Both the position numbers and the translations under genes were made by a program. Below the pieces are notes generated by a model, which worked only from the letters and a program-made list of their open reading frames with translations, was not told where the DNA came from and did not search any database. Source: Bog-756 sp963725275 (lineage in GTDB: Bacteria; Actinomycetota; Acidimicrobiia; Acidimicrobiales; RAAP-2). Taken from it: a stretch of DNA of 64,000 bases. Of the stretch, positions 46,384-55,027 are shown piece after piece. Within the stretch, counting starts at the first letter, position 1. Each line of letters begins with the position of its first letter. The DNA is taken from assembly GCA_963725275.1 (NCBI GenBank), contig CAVRXS010000001.1:310001-374000 (forward strand), given 5' to 3'.

Positions 46384-47304
46384 TCAGTACCCCGCGGCCG
46401 GGTCGACCAGACCTTCCAGGGTGCTTCCCGCGGCGAACCGCTCCACGTTGATCCGGATCCGTTCGGCGAGAAGTGGGATCACCATCTCGATGGTGTCGGC
46501 CGTGTGCGGGGTGATGATGCAGTTGGGCAGGTCCCAGAGTGGATGACCGTCGGGTAGCGGCTCCGGGTCGGTCACATCGAGGGCCGCCCCCGCGATCGCC
46601 TCCCGCTGCAGGGCGTCGACCAGGGCCGCGGTGTCGACGTGGCCCCCACGGGCCACATTGACCAGCCAGGCCGTCTGGTCCATGAGCTCGAGCTCACGCG
46701 TGCCGATGATGCCGGTCGTCTCCGGGGTGAGGGCCAAGCCCAGCACCACCACCAGGGCCCCGGGCAGCGCGTCGTGGAGCTCAGTCACCGGCAGGGTGTG
46801 TGCCGCACCGGCCACCGGGTCGGGACGGCGGCGCACGACGGTCGCCTCGACCCGGAACGGGGCGAGCAGCTCGAGCAGTGAGGTGGCGATCCCACCCCCT
46901 CCGAGAATGGTGACCTTCTGGTCGTAGAGGGAGGTGCCCGCCGGGATCCCCCAGGACCGGGCCTCGACCCGGGCAGGCAGGTGGCGGAGCCCGGCCAGGG
47001 CGAGGGTGAGGGCGTGCTCGGCGACCGGCTCGGCATAGGAACCCTTGGCGCAGGTCCAGATGCGCTTCGGATCCAACAGGCCGGCCTCGGCGACCCGTTC
47101 GACACCGGCGAAGGGAAGCTGCACCCACCGCGCATCGGGAGCCCGGACAAGCCAGTCGGAGAGCCCGGACACGTCTCCTGGGTCGAGCCAGACCAGGGCG
47201 TCCGGCTGCTCCCCGAGCTCGACCGTCTTGCCTCCACCGGCCGCCACCGCGTCGGTCGCGAACTCGGAGGGAAAGGGACCGACGGCGACGCGGGGAGTGG
47301 TCAT
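46384..47304 (-). CDS. D-isomer-specific 2-hydroxyacid dehydrogenase
   Basis: A 306-residue NAD-dependent dehydrogenase. The nucleotide motif is TILGGGGIATSLLEL around 130-144; the catalytic set is Arg in LVNVARGGHVDT, Glu in DVTDPEPLPDG and His in ITPHTAD. This is the 2-hydroxyacid (glyoxylate/hydroxypyruvate/phosphoglycerate-type) family. The short N-terminal catalytic domain suits GhrA-like forms. It is on the same strand as the alanine dehydrogenase 58 bases upstream, so joint transcription with the catabolic genes is possible. Confidence 0.88.
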   Translation of the reverse strand: MTTPRVAVGPFPSEFATDAVAAGGGKTVELGEQPDALVWLDPGDVSGLSDWLVRAPDARWVQLPFAGVERVAEAGLLDPKRIWTCAKGSYAEPVAEHALTLALAGLRHLPARVEARSWGIPAGTSLYDQKVTILGGGGIATSLLELLAPFRVEATVVRRRPDPVAGAAHTLPVTELHDALPGALVVVLGLALTPETTGIIGTRELELMDQTAWLVNVARGGHVDTAALVDALQREAIAGAALDVTDPEPLPDGHPLWDLPNCIITPHTADTIEMVIPLLAERIRINVERFAAGSTLEGLVDPAAGY

Positions 47305-47362
47305 GCCGGCAGATTAGTCAGCCGACCCGTTCCCGACCGCCCGGGCCGATCCGGGTGACACC

Positions 47363-48484
47363 TCAGCCGAGGAGCGTCTCGAGCGGGGTGTAGGGGGTTC
47401 CGTGAGCCTCGGCCACCGGCCGGTAGACCACGGCGCCCTCCACGACGTTGACCCCCTCGGCCAGGGCGGCATCGGCGCGGACCGCGTCGCGCCAGCCGTG
47501 GTCGGCGATCTCGAGCACGTAGGGCATGGTGGCGTTGACCAACGCGTGGGTGGACGAGTGGGGCACCGCGCCGGGCATGTTGGCCACGCAGTAGAAGAGT
47601 GAGCCGCGGACCTCGAAGGTGGGGTCGGAGTGGGTGGTCGGCCGGGTCGACTCGAAGCAACCCCCCTGGTCGACCGAGATGTCGACCAGGACCGAGCCCT
47701 CTCGCATCCTGCCCACCAGCTCGTCGGTCACGAGCACGGGCGCCCTCGCACCCACCACGAGCACCGCGCCGATCACGAGGTCGGCATCGAGACAGGACTC
47801 CTCGATGGCATGTGTGGAGGAGGCCACCGTCTCGAGCGCTCCCCGGAAGTGATGGTCGACCTGCCGCAGGCGCTCGAGGTTGCGGTCGAGCACGTAGACC
47901 TCGGCGTGCAGACCAACCGCGAGGGTCGCGGCCGCCATGCCGGCCACGCCGGCGCCCAGGATGACGATCTTGGCGCAGCGCACGCCGGGCACGCCACAGA
48001 CCAGGGTGCCCCGACCGCCGCCGGGACGCATGAGGTGGTGGGAGCCCACCAGGGGTGCCATCCGACCGGCCACCTCGCTCATCGGGGTCAGCAGCGGCAA
48101 CGAACCGTCGCCCTGGCGGACGGTCTCGTAGGCGATCGCGGTGTTGCCGGCGGCCACCAGCGCGTCGGTGCAGGCGCGGGACGCTGCCAGATGGAGGTAG
48201 GTGAAGAGGACCTGGTCCTTGTGCAGGCCGAGCCTCGGGTACTCCTCGGCGATCGGCTCCTTGACCCCGAGGATGAGGTCGGACGCGGCCCAGATGTCAT
48301 GCGGGTCGTCCACGATCGTGGCCCCGGTGGAGACGAAGTCGGCATCCGGGATGGACGACCCGACCCCGGCGTCGCGCTCGACGTAGACCGTGTGCCCGAC
48401 AGCGGTCAGCTCGCGCACGCCCGCCGGGGTGAGAGCCACCCGGTACTCGTCCTCCTTGAGCTCCCTGGGTACCCCGACGATCAC
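47363..48484 (-). CDS. ald: Alanine dehydrogenase
   Basis: A 373-residue protein starting at GTG 48484 (VIVGVPRELKEDEYRVALTP). The NAD site is VILGAGVAGMAAATLAVGLH; substrate residues sit in RELKEDEYR and HLAASRACTDAL. DQGGCFESTRPTTHSDPTFE and YVLEIADHGW are family hallmarks. It interconverts alanine and pyruvate plus ammonia. It follows the APC permease gene by 7 bases. With the omega-aminotransferase across the divergent promoter, it would recycle pyruvate consumed as amino acceptor. Confidence 0.94.
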   Translation of the reverse strand: MIVGVPRELKEDEYRVALTPAGVRELTAVGHTVYVERDAGVGSSIPDADFVSTGATIVDDPHDIWAASDLILGVKEPIAEEYPRLGLHKDQVLFTYLHLAASRACTDALVAAGNTAIAYETVRQGDGSLPLLTPMSEVAGRMAPLVGSHHLMRPGGGRGTLVCGVPGVRCAKIVILGAGVAGMAAATLAVGLHAEVYVLDRNLERLRQVDHHFRGALETVASSTHAIEESCLDADLVIGAVLVVGARAPVLVTDELVGRMREGSVLVDISVDQGGCFESTRPTTHSDPTFEVRGSLFYCVANMPGAVPHSSTHALVNATMPYVLEIADHGWRDAVRADAALAEGVNVVEGAVVYRPVAEAHGTPYTPLETLLG

Positions 48485-48491
48485 GCGCGCC

Positions 48492-50006
48492 TCAGTCGCC
48501 GATCTCGGTATAGGCGACCGGCTTGGTCTTGAAGAAGTCGCCCTTGGTGGTGAGACGGGCAACGATGACCAGAGGGATCCCCAAGAGCAACGTGATGATG
48601 TCAGCACCGGCCCCGCTCCAGCCGGACGTCTTGATCACCTGGTAGCCGACTGCCAGCAGGACGACTCCCCCGACGAACGGCAACAGGATGCCGGTGACGA
48701 AGAAACCGGCCTTCTGGAACGCGACCTTGCGGTAGGCCCATGCGCAGGACAGCCCGGTTACTCCGTAGTAGAAGGCGATCAGCACGCCGATGCTCGAGAT
48801 CAGGTGGTTGAACACGGTCGAGACCGAAGACACGTTGCTGACCATCACGATGCCCAGGAGGGAGAGGAAGGCCAGGATCAGCGTGCCCACCATTGGGGTC
48901 TTGAGCTTGCCCTGGATGGTGCCGAACACCTGGGGCCAGACCCGGTCCCGTGCCATCGACAGGGTGATCCGGGCCGACGGGAGCAGGGTGGTCTGGGTGG
49001 TGGCGACTGTCGACGACAGCACAGCCACCAACATGATGTAGCCGGCCCAGTGCCCGGCGGCCTGTTGGGCGAAGTACAGCAGGATCGTCGATTGATGGGC
49101 GTTCCATGCGCTCTCGGGGAGGAGCATCTGGGCGGCGATGATGTTCATCGCGAATACCAGCAGCAGCAGGAACATCGAGATGATGCCTGCCTGGCCCGGG
49201 ATCTTGGTGCGGTTTTTCGACTCCTCGTTGAGGTTGGCCGCCGTGTCCCACCCCCAGTAGAAGAAGGCCCCGAGGACGAGGCCGGCAGACAACCCGGTGA
49301 ACCCGCCGATGTTGGTCGGGTTGAGCCACGACCAGTGGAAGCCCGTCGACCCGTGAGGATGGCTCACAGCCACCTTGATGATCCCCCACAAGGAGAAGCC
49401 GATGACCGCGACGTACTCGATGATGAGCAGCACCCACTGGAAGTTGGTGGTCCAGCGGATCCCCCAGATGCAGATGAAGGTGATCAGGGCCAACCAGAAG
49501 GCGGCGGCCACCGCCGCCGTCCCGACCGAGGCCGCGGTCGATGCCGAGATCCAGCCCCATTCGTTGAACAGCTGCAGGGTGTACTGGCCGGCCACGATGG
49601 GGGCTGAGACGCAGAAGAGCACGGAGGTGGCCACCTGGACCCAGCCGTTGAACCACCCCGCGGCGGGGTGCACCAGCTTGGAGAGCCAGGCGTAGGAGGC
49701 TCCGCAGTCTGGATCACGCCGGTTGAGGTGGAAGTAGGCGATGGCGATGAACAGCACGAAGACGAAGCTGATCCAGATGATCGCCGGTCCCGCGTAGCCG
49801 ACACCGGCGGTCAGGAACAGCACCGCCATGGTGGCCGCCAACGTGTAGGCAGGCGCGACCGACGAGACAGCGACGACCGTCGAGTCGAACAGGTTGAGGG
49901 TGTCGGCGCGCAGTGTGGGTCCTGCTTCGCCAGAGGGAACAGGGGCCCCGAACGGACCCGGTACCTCGGGTGGTTGGCCGGTGCCGTCGACGACGTCGGT
50001 GCTCAT
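48492..50006 (-). CDS. APC-superfamily amino acid/polyamine permease
   Basis: A 504-residue transporter with about twelve membrane segments. After an acidic Pro-rich N-terminus comes SSVAPAYTLAATMAVLFLTA, the helix-1 region of APC carriers, then NRRDPDCGASYAWLSKLVHP, typical of the amino acid/GABA/putrescine permease branch. It would import the substrate used by the linked aminotransferase and dehydrogenase. It lies between ald and the aldehyde dehydrogenase on one strand with gaps of 7 and 45 bases. Confidence 0.88.
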   Translation of the reverse strand: MSTDVVDGTGQPPEVPGPFGAPVPSGEAGPTLRADTLNLFDSTVVAVSSVAPAYTLAATMAVLFLTAGVGYAGPAIIWISFVFVLFIAIAYFHLNRRDPDCGASYAWLSKLVHPAAGWFNGWVQVATSVLFCVSAPIVAGQYTLQLFNEWGWISASTAASVGTAAVAAAFWLALITFICIWGIRWTTNFQWVLLIIEYVAVIGFSLWGIIKVAVSHPHGSTGFHWSWLNPTNIGGFTGLSAGLVLGAFFYWGWDTAANLNEESKNRTKIPGQAGIISMFLLLLVFAMNIIAAQMLLPESAWNAHQSTILLYFAQQAAGHWAGYIMLVAVLSSTVATTQTTLLPSARITLSMARDRVWPQVFGTIQGKLKTPMVGTLILAFLSLLGIVMVSNVSSVSTVFNHLISSIGVLIAFYYGVTGLSCAWAYRKVAFQKAGFFVTGILLPFVGGVVLLAVGYQVIKTSGWSGAGADIITLLLGIPLVIVARLTTKGDFFKTKPVAYTEIGD

Positions 50007-50051
50007 GTGTTCTCCCCTTGCAGTTGGTGGTGGCCGACCGTGCCGTTCGGG

Positions 50052-51500
50052 TCAGCCTGCGATGTAGCTCATGACGTGCTTGATGCGGGTGTAGTCCTCG
50101 AAGCCGTACGACGAGAGGTCCTTGCCGTACCCGGAGTGCTTGAAGCCGCCGTGGGGCATCTCGGCGACGATCGGGATGTGGGTGTTGATCCAGACGCACC
50201 CGAAGTCGAGCGCCTTGGCCATGCGCATGGCCCGGCCGTGATTCTGGGTCCACACGCTGGAGGCCAGGCCGAAGCGGACGCCGTTGGCCCAGGCGACGGC
50301 CTGCTCCTCGTCGCGGAAGCGTTGGACGGTGATGGCGGGTCCGAAGAGCTCCTCCTGGACGGCCTCGTCGTCCTGGTGGAGCCCGGTGACCACCGACGGC
50401 GCGAAGCAGTACCCGCGATCCCCGAGGGGTGTTCCACCGGTCACCACCTCCGCATGGGCGGGCAGGCGGTCGAAGAACCCGCGTAGCCGTGCGAGCTGCG
50501 CGGCATTGTTGAGTGGGCCGTAGTCGGCGTCCTCGACCTCGGTCCCGCCGACGGTCTGGGCGCCCGCCTGTTCGACCAGAGCACTCACGAAATCGTCATA
50601 GATGCCCGGGCCGGCGAGCACCCTGGTGGCAGCCGTGCAGTCCTGCCCGGCATTGAAGTACCCGGCAACGGCGATGCCCTCGGCGGCTGCGGCCACATCG
50701 GCGTCGTCGAAGACGACCACCGGCGCCTTGCCCCCGAGCTCGAGGTGAACCCGCTTCACGTCGTGCGACGCGGCCTCGGCCACCTCCATGCCCGCCCGCA
50801 CGCTCCCGGTGATCGACACCATGGCGGGTGTCGGGTGCCCGACCAGCAGCCGGCCGGTCTCGCGATCGCCACAGACCACGTTGAACACCCCGTCCGGCAG
50901 GAACTCGGCCATGATCTCGGCCATCAGGACGGTCGATGCCGGGGTGGTGTCCGACGGCTTGAGCACCATCGCATTGCCGGCGGCAATGGCCGGAGCCCAC
51001 TTCCACACCGCCATCATCATCGGGTAGTTCCACGGGGTGACCGCCGCGCAGACCCCGATCGGCTCGCGCCGGATCATGGACGTGTGGTCCGCCAGGTACT
51101 CGCCGGACGCCTTCCCTTCGAGGTGGCGGGCCGCTCCTGCGAAGAACCGGATCTGGTCGACCATCGGCGGGATCTCCTCGGCGAGGGTCACCGCCCGGGG
51201 TTTGCCGGTGTTGGCGCTCTCGACGGCGACCAGCTCCGCGGCCCGGGCCTCGATCGCGTCGGCGATCCGGAACAGTGCGAGGCTGCGCTCGGACGGAGTG
51301 GCGTCCCGCCAGCCTGGGAAGGCGGCGACTGCGGCGGCCATTGCCGCGTCGACGTCCTCGGCGCGCGAAATCGGCGCCTCGAGGTACTCCTCGCCGGTGC
51401 TCGGGTCGACCAGCTCCGAGACTGCGTCGGACCGGGCCGCCACCTGCCGCCCACCGACGAAATTGGAGAGGGTCGCCGGTCTGGTCGTCTGCTCGCTCAC
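50052..51500 (-). CDS. Aminobutyraldehyde-type aldehyde dehydrogenase
   Basis: A 482-residue NAD-dependent aldehyde dehydrogenase. The motifs are AAVTPWNYPMMM (oxyanion Asn), ELGGKAPVVVF (general-base Glu), FNAGQDCTAATRVLAG (nucleophile Cys; the NAGQDCTA form is typical of gamma-aminobutyraldehyde dehydrogenases) and EELFGPAITV. It should oxidise 4-aminobutyraldehyde or a similar omega-aminoaldehyde to GABA. First gene of the leftward arm of the island, divergent from the Lrp-type regulator. Confidence 0.9.
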   Translation of the reverse strand: MSEQTTRPATLSNFVGGRQVAARSDAVSELVDPSTGEEYLEAPISRAEDVDAAMAAAVAAFPGWRDATPSERSLALFRIADAIEARAAELVAVESANTGKPRAVTLAEEIPPMVDQIRFFAGAARHLEGKASGEYLADHTSMIRREPIGVCAAVTPWNYPMMMAVWKWAPAIAAGNAMVLKPSDTTPASTVLMAEIMAEFLPDGVFNVVCGDRETGRLLVGHPTPAMVSITGSVRAGMEVAEAASHDVKRVHLELGGKAPVVVFDDADVAAAAEGIAVAGYFNAGQDCTAATRVLAGPGIYDDFVSALVEQAGAQTVGGTEVEDADYGPLNNAAQLARLRGFFDRLPAHAEVVTGGTPLGDRGYCFAPSVVTGLHQDDEAVQEELFGPAITVQRFRDEEQAVAWANGVRFGLASSVWTQNHGRAMRMAKALDFGCVWINTHIPIVAEMPHGGFKHSGYGKDLSSYGFEDYTRIKHVMSYIAG

Positions 51501-51770
51501 TCGCCCTCCCCAGGGCGCCCGGTCATCCCGATCGGACCGCCGTCGGGCGGAGGACCCTCTTGGTCCCCGCCGTCTGCCCCGTCATAGTGACTGAAGAACC
51601 GGAGCCAGACAAGCATTTTTGGAAGTTCTTCCCATCTGGACCACGGAATCCATTGAATTCTCCCCTCGAAACCGCGTTAACTGGTATAAAGAATTCGGCA
51701 TGGACACTGCGAGAGCTCGCCGTCGGATTCCAGCATTCCCCGTGCGTCGCGCAAGCCGGACAGTCCGGTC
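51501..51770. promoter_or_regulatory. Divergent promoter region of the catabolic island
   Basis: This 270-base gap separates the aldehyde dehydrogenase and Lrp starts and is locally AT-rich. It contains an interrupted inverted repeat GGAAG-TT-CTTCC (51621-51632), two GAATTC sites and a TATAAA (51685-51690) that could be a -10 for the regulator, though no -35 at the normal distance is seen. Lrp/AsnC proteins often bind such divergent regions. Confidence 0.5.
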
Positions 51771-52250
51771 GTGACCACTCCCGGCCCGACCACTTCTGCC
51801 AGTGGACTCCTCGACGACGCGAACAAGGCCATCGTCGAGGAACTCCAACAGGACGGCCGGCGCACCTACGGCTCCATCGCCGAGGCGGTCGGACTGTCGG
51901 AGGCCGCCGTGCGCCAGCGCGTCCAGAAGATGCGCGAGGCCGGGATCATGCAGATCGTGGCGGTCACCGATCCGCTGCAGGTCGGCTTCCGGAGCCAGGC
52001 CATGGTCGGCATCCGGGCAGACGGGGACGCGCGGGACGTGGCCGATCGGCTCGCAGCAGTAGACGACATCGACTACGTGGTGATGTGTGCCGGATCGTTC
52101 GACATCCTGGTCGAGCTGGTCTGCGAGGACGAAGAGCGCATCCTCGAGATCCTCAACGGGGTGATCCGGAAGATCCCCGGTGTCCGCGACACCGAGATGT
52201 TCATCTACCTCAAGCTCAAGAAGCAGACCTACACCTGGGGGACCCGATGA
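51771..52250 (+). CDS. Lrp/AsnC-family transcriptional regulator
   Basis: A 159-residue protein from GTG 51771. The N-terminal winged helix covers about 15-65 (IVEELQQDGRRTYGSIAEAV and SEAAVRQRVQKMREAG), followed by the RAM ligand-binding domain (YVVMCAGSFDILVELVCEDE). It would sense an amino acid or amine and control both arms of the island. Its stop overlaps the aminotransferase start (ATGA), which couples regulator and enzyme. Confidence 0.9.
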   Translation: MTTPGPTTSASGLLDDANKAIVEELQQDGRRTYGSIAEAVGLSEAAVRQRVQKMREAGIMQIVAVTDPLQVGFRSQAMVGIRADGDARDVADRLAAVDDIDYVVMCAGSFDILVELVCEDEERILEILNGVIRKIPGVRDTEMFIYLKLKKQTYTWGTR

Positions 52251-53617
52251 CCGAACTGTCCAACGAGAAGCTGCAGGAGGACGCACGACGCCACCTGTGG
52301 ATGCACTTCACCAGGATGACGGCGAGCGACGACCACGAGATCCCGGTCATCGTCCGCGGTGAGGGCGCCTGGGTCTACGACCAGCACGGGAAGCGCTACC
52401 TCGACGGGCTCTCCGGCCTGTTCACCAGCCAGATCGGCCACGGTCGCACCGAGCTGGCCGACGCCGCGGCGCGCCAGGCGTCCACGTTGGCCTACTTCCC
52501 GGTCTGGAGCTACGCCCACCCGACCGCGATCGAGCTGGCCGACAAGATCGCCGACCTGACCCCGGGCAACCTCAACCGCATCTTCTTCACCGGCGGGGGC
52601 TCCGAAGCGGTCGAGTCGGCGTGGAAGCTCGCCCGCCAGTACTTCCGGCTGACCGGCCAGCCCGACAGGCTCAAGGTCATCAGCCGGAACATCGCCTATC
52701 ACGGGGCCACCATGGGCGCCCTTTCGATCACCGGCCTGCCCGATATCAAGACCCCGTTCGAGCCCCTCGTCCCCGGCGCGATCAAGGTACCCAACACCAA
52801 CTTCTACCGGGCGACGTACTTCGCCGACGACATCGAGGCCTTCGGCCTGTGGGCGGCCGACGCGATCGAGCAGGCCATTCTCATCGAGGGGCCCGAGACC
52901 GTGGCGGCCGTCTTCCTCGAGCCGGTCCAGAACGCCGGCGGGTGCTTTCCGCCGCCCCCCGGGTACTTCCAACGGGTCCGCGAGATCTGCGACCGGTACG
53001 GCGTGCTGCTCGTCTCCGACGAGGTCATCTGCGCGTGGGGTCGGCTCGGGTACTACTTCGGGTCCGAGCGCTACGAGTACGTCCCCGACATGATCACCAT
53101 GGCCAAGGGACTGACCAGCGGCTACTCGCCGATGGGTGCGCTCGCCGTCGACGACCGACTGGTCGAGCCCTTCCTCCATGGTGCGAGCTTCCTCCACGGG
53201 ATCACCTTCGCCGGCCACCCGGTCAGCGCGGCGGTGGCCCTGGCCAATATCGACGTCTTCGAGAAGGAGGGCATCCTCGAGAACGTGCGGTCGCACGAGG
53301 AGGAGTTCAAGGCCTTGCTCGAAACGTTGCGGGACCTCCCCATCGTCGGAGACGTGCGGGGCGCGGGGTACTTCTACGGGATCGAGCTGGTCAAGGATCG
53401 GGAGACCCGTGAGTCCTTCGACGACGACGAGGCCGAGCGGCTCCTGCGCGGCTTCCTGTCGGGGGCCCTCTACGACGCCGGTCTCATCTGCCGGGCCGAC
53501 GACCGGGGGGACCCCGTCGTCCAACTGGCCCCTCCGCTCATCTGCGGGCCGGAGGAGTTCGAGTACATGACCTCGATCCTGCGCACGGTACTCACCGAGG
53601 CGTGGACGCACCTCTGA
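52247..53617 (+). CDS. Class III omega-aminotransferase (putrescine/beta-alanine:pyruvate type)
   Basis: A 456-residue PLP enzyme. The Schiff-base lysine is in MITMAKGLTSGYSPMG; FFTGGGSEAVESAWKLARQY and ISRNIAYHGATMGALS form the cofactor site; VLLVSDEVICAWGRLGYYF holds the PLP-ring Asp. The sequence is of the SpuC-like omega-amino acid:pyruvate group. It probably converts putrescine or a related amine plus pyruvate to an aminoaldehyde plus alanine. The aldehyde dehydrogenase and ald across the promoter fit this route exactly. Overlaps the Lrp stop by 4 bases. Confidence 0.91.
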   Translation: MTELSNEKLQEDARRHLWMHFTRMTASDDHEIPVIVRGEGAWVYDQHGKRYLDGLSGLFTSQIGHGRTELADAAARQASTLAYFPVWSYAHPTAIELADKIADLTPGNLNRIFFTGGGSEAVESAWKLARQYFRLTGQPDRLKVISRNIAYHGATMGALSITGLPDIKTPFEPLVPGAIKVPNTNFYRATYFADDIEAFGLWAADAIEQAILIEGPETVAAVFLEPVQNAGGCFPPPPGYFQRVREICDRYGVLLVSDEVICAWGRLGYYFGSERYEYVPDMITMAKGLTSGYSPMGALAVDDRLVEPFLHGASFLHGITFAGHPVSAAVALANIDVFEKEGILENVRSHEEEFKALLETLRDLPIVGDVRGAGYFYGIELVKDRETRESFDDDEAERLLRGFLSGALYDAGLICRADDRGDPVVQLAPPLICGPEEFEYMTSILRTVLTEAWTHL

Positions 53618-55005
53618 GCGCGCCCTCCGGGGAGGGCTACCGCCGGCTCTCCCTCTGGTGGGACGGCCTTCCCGGCCGCATCGAGCTCCGTGATCCGCTC
53701 CCCGGCGGCATCGAGGTCGACGTCGCCGTGGTCGGTGGAGGGTTGACGGGGCTGTGGGCCGCCTACTACCTGACCGAGGCCGATCCCGATCTCCAGATCG
53801 CGGTGATCGAGCGCGAGGTGATGGGCTTCGGCGCGTCGGGGAGGAACGGCGGGTGGTGCTCCGCTCTCTTCCCGGTCTCCGCGGAGCGTCTCGACCGGAT
53901 GGCCGGTCCAGGGGCCGGAGCCGCAATGGACCGGGCAATGCAGGAGACCGTGCGTGAGGTCGGTCGGGTCGTCGAGGCGGAGGGCATCGACTGCGGCTAC
54001 ACCCGAGGGGGCACGGTCGTCCTCGCCCGCAGCGCGGCACAGCTCGGGCGCGCCCGGGCCGAAGTCGAGGCGGCGCGGGCACGTGGGGTCGGCGAGGAGG
54101 ATCTCCGTCTCCTGACGGCCGACGAGGCGGCAGAACAGGTCGGGGCCACAGATGTGCTCGGCGCCACCTTCACCCCACACTGCGCTGCGCTCGATCCGGC
54201 CCGCCTGGTGCGGGGACTGGCCACGCGGGTCGAACGCCGCGGTGTGCATCTCTACGAGCAGACGAGGGTCCGCTCGATCGACCCGGGTACCGTCACCACT
54301 GACCACGGCACGGTGCGGGCCGGCACGGTCATCCGCGCCACCGAGGGATACACGGGCAGCCTGGCGCGCCAAGCGCGCACCCTGGTGCCGGTCTACTCGC
54401 TCATGGTCGCGACCGAACCGCTTCCCGACGCGTTCTGGGCCGAGGCGGAACTCGCGGAGCGCGAGACGTTCTCCGACCACCGCCACACGATCATCTACGG
54501 GCAGCGGACCGAGGACGGGCGCCTCGCGTTCGGTGGGCGGGGCGCGCCCTACCACTTCGGTTCGTCGATCAGGCCCGAGTTCGACTGCGATGCCGGCGTG
54601 CACGCAGCACTGCACCGGACCCTGATCGAGCTCTTCCCGGCCGTTGCCGACGCCGCGATCACCCACCGGTGGGGCGGACCGCTCGGCATCGCCCGCGACT
54701 GGTTCTCCTCTGTGGGCATCGACGCGACCACCCGCATCGCCTGGGCCGGCGGATACGTCGGCGACGGCCTCTCGACGACCAACCTGGCCGGCCGGACGCT
54801 GCGCGACCTCGTCCTCGGTCGCACCTCCGAGCTGACCGCTCTGGCCTGGGTCAATCACCGCTCGAGGCGGTGGGAGCCGGAGCCCGTGCGCTATCTCGGG
54901 ATCAACGCCGGTCTGCGTCTGGCCGGTGGCGCGGACCGGGCCGAGCAACGGCTCGGCAGGACCACATGGCACGCCCGTGCGCTCGAGCGCCTGGTGGGCG
55001 GTTGA
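53602..55005 (+). CDS. FAD-dependent amine oxidoreductase (DAO family, PuuB-like)
   Basis: A 467-residue flavoprotein from GTG 53602, overlapping the aminotransferase end by 16 bases. The FAD motif is VDVAVVGGGLTGLWAAYYL, followed by FGASGRNGGWCS, a typical element of gamma-glutamylputrescine oxidases and related amine oxidases. The C-terminal GYVGDGLSTTNLAGRTL closes the FAD site. It should oxidise an amine to an aldehyde, offering an oxygen-dependent alternative to the aminotransferase. No gamma-glutamylputrescine synthetase is present, so the free amine may be the substrate. Confidence 0.88.
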   Translation: MDAPLSAPSGEGYRRLSLWWDGLPGRIELRDPLPGGIEVDVAVVGGGLTGLWAAYYLTEADPDLQIAVIEREVMGFGASGRNGGWCSALFPVSAERLDRMAGPGAGAAMDRAMQETVREVGRVVEAEGIDCGYTRGGTVVLARSAAQLGRARAEVEAARARGVGEEDLRLLTADEAAEQVGATDVLGATFTPHCAALDPARLVRGLATRVERRGVHLYEQTRVRSIDPGTVTTDHGTVRAGTVIRATEGYTGSLARQARTLVPVYSLMVATEPLPDAFWAEAELAERETFSDHRHTIIYGQRTEDGRLAFGGRGAPYHFGSSIRPEFDCDAGVHAALHRTLIELFPAVADAAITHRWGGPLGIARDWFSSVGIDATTRIAWAGGYVGDGLSTTNLAGRTLRDLVLGRTSELTALAWVNHRSRRWEPEPVRYLGINAGLRLAGGADRAEQRLGRTTWHARALERLVGG

Positions 55006-55027
55006 TCCACGGGCCCGCGGGCTCGGA

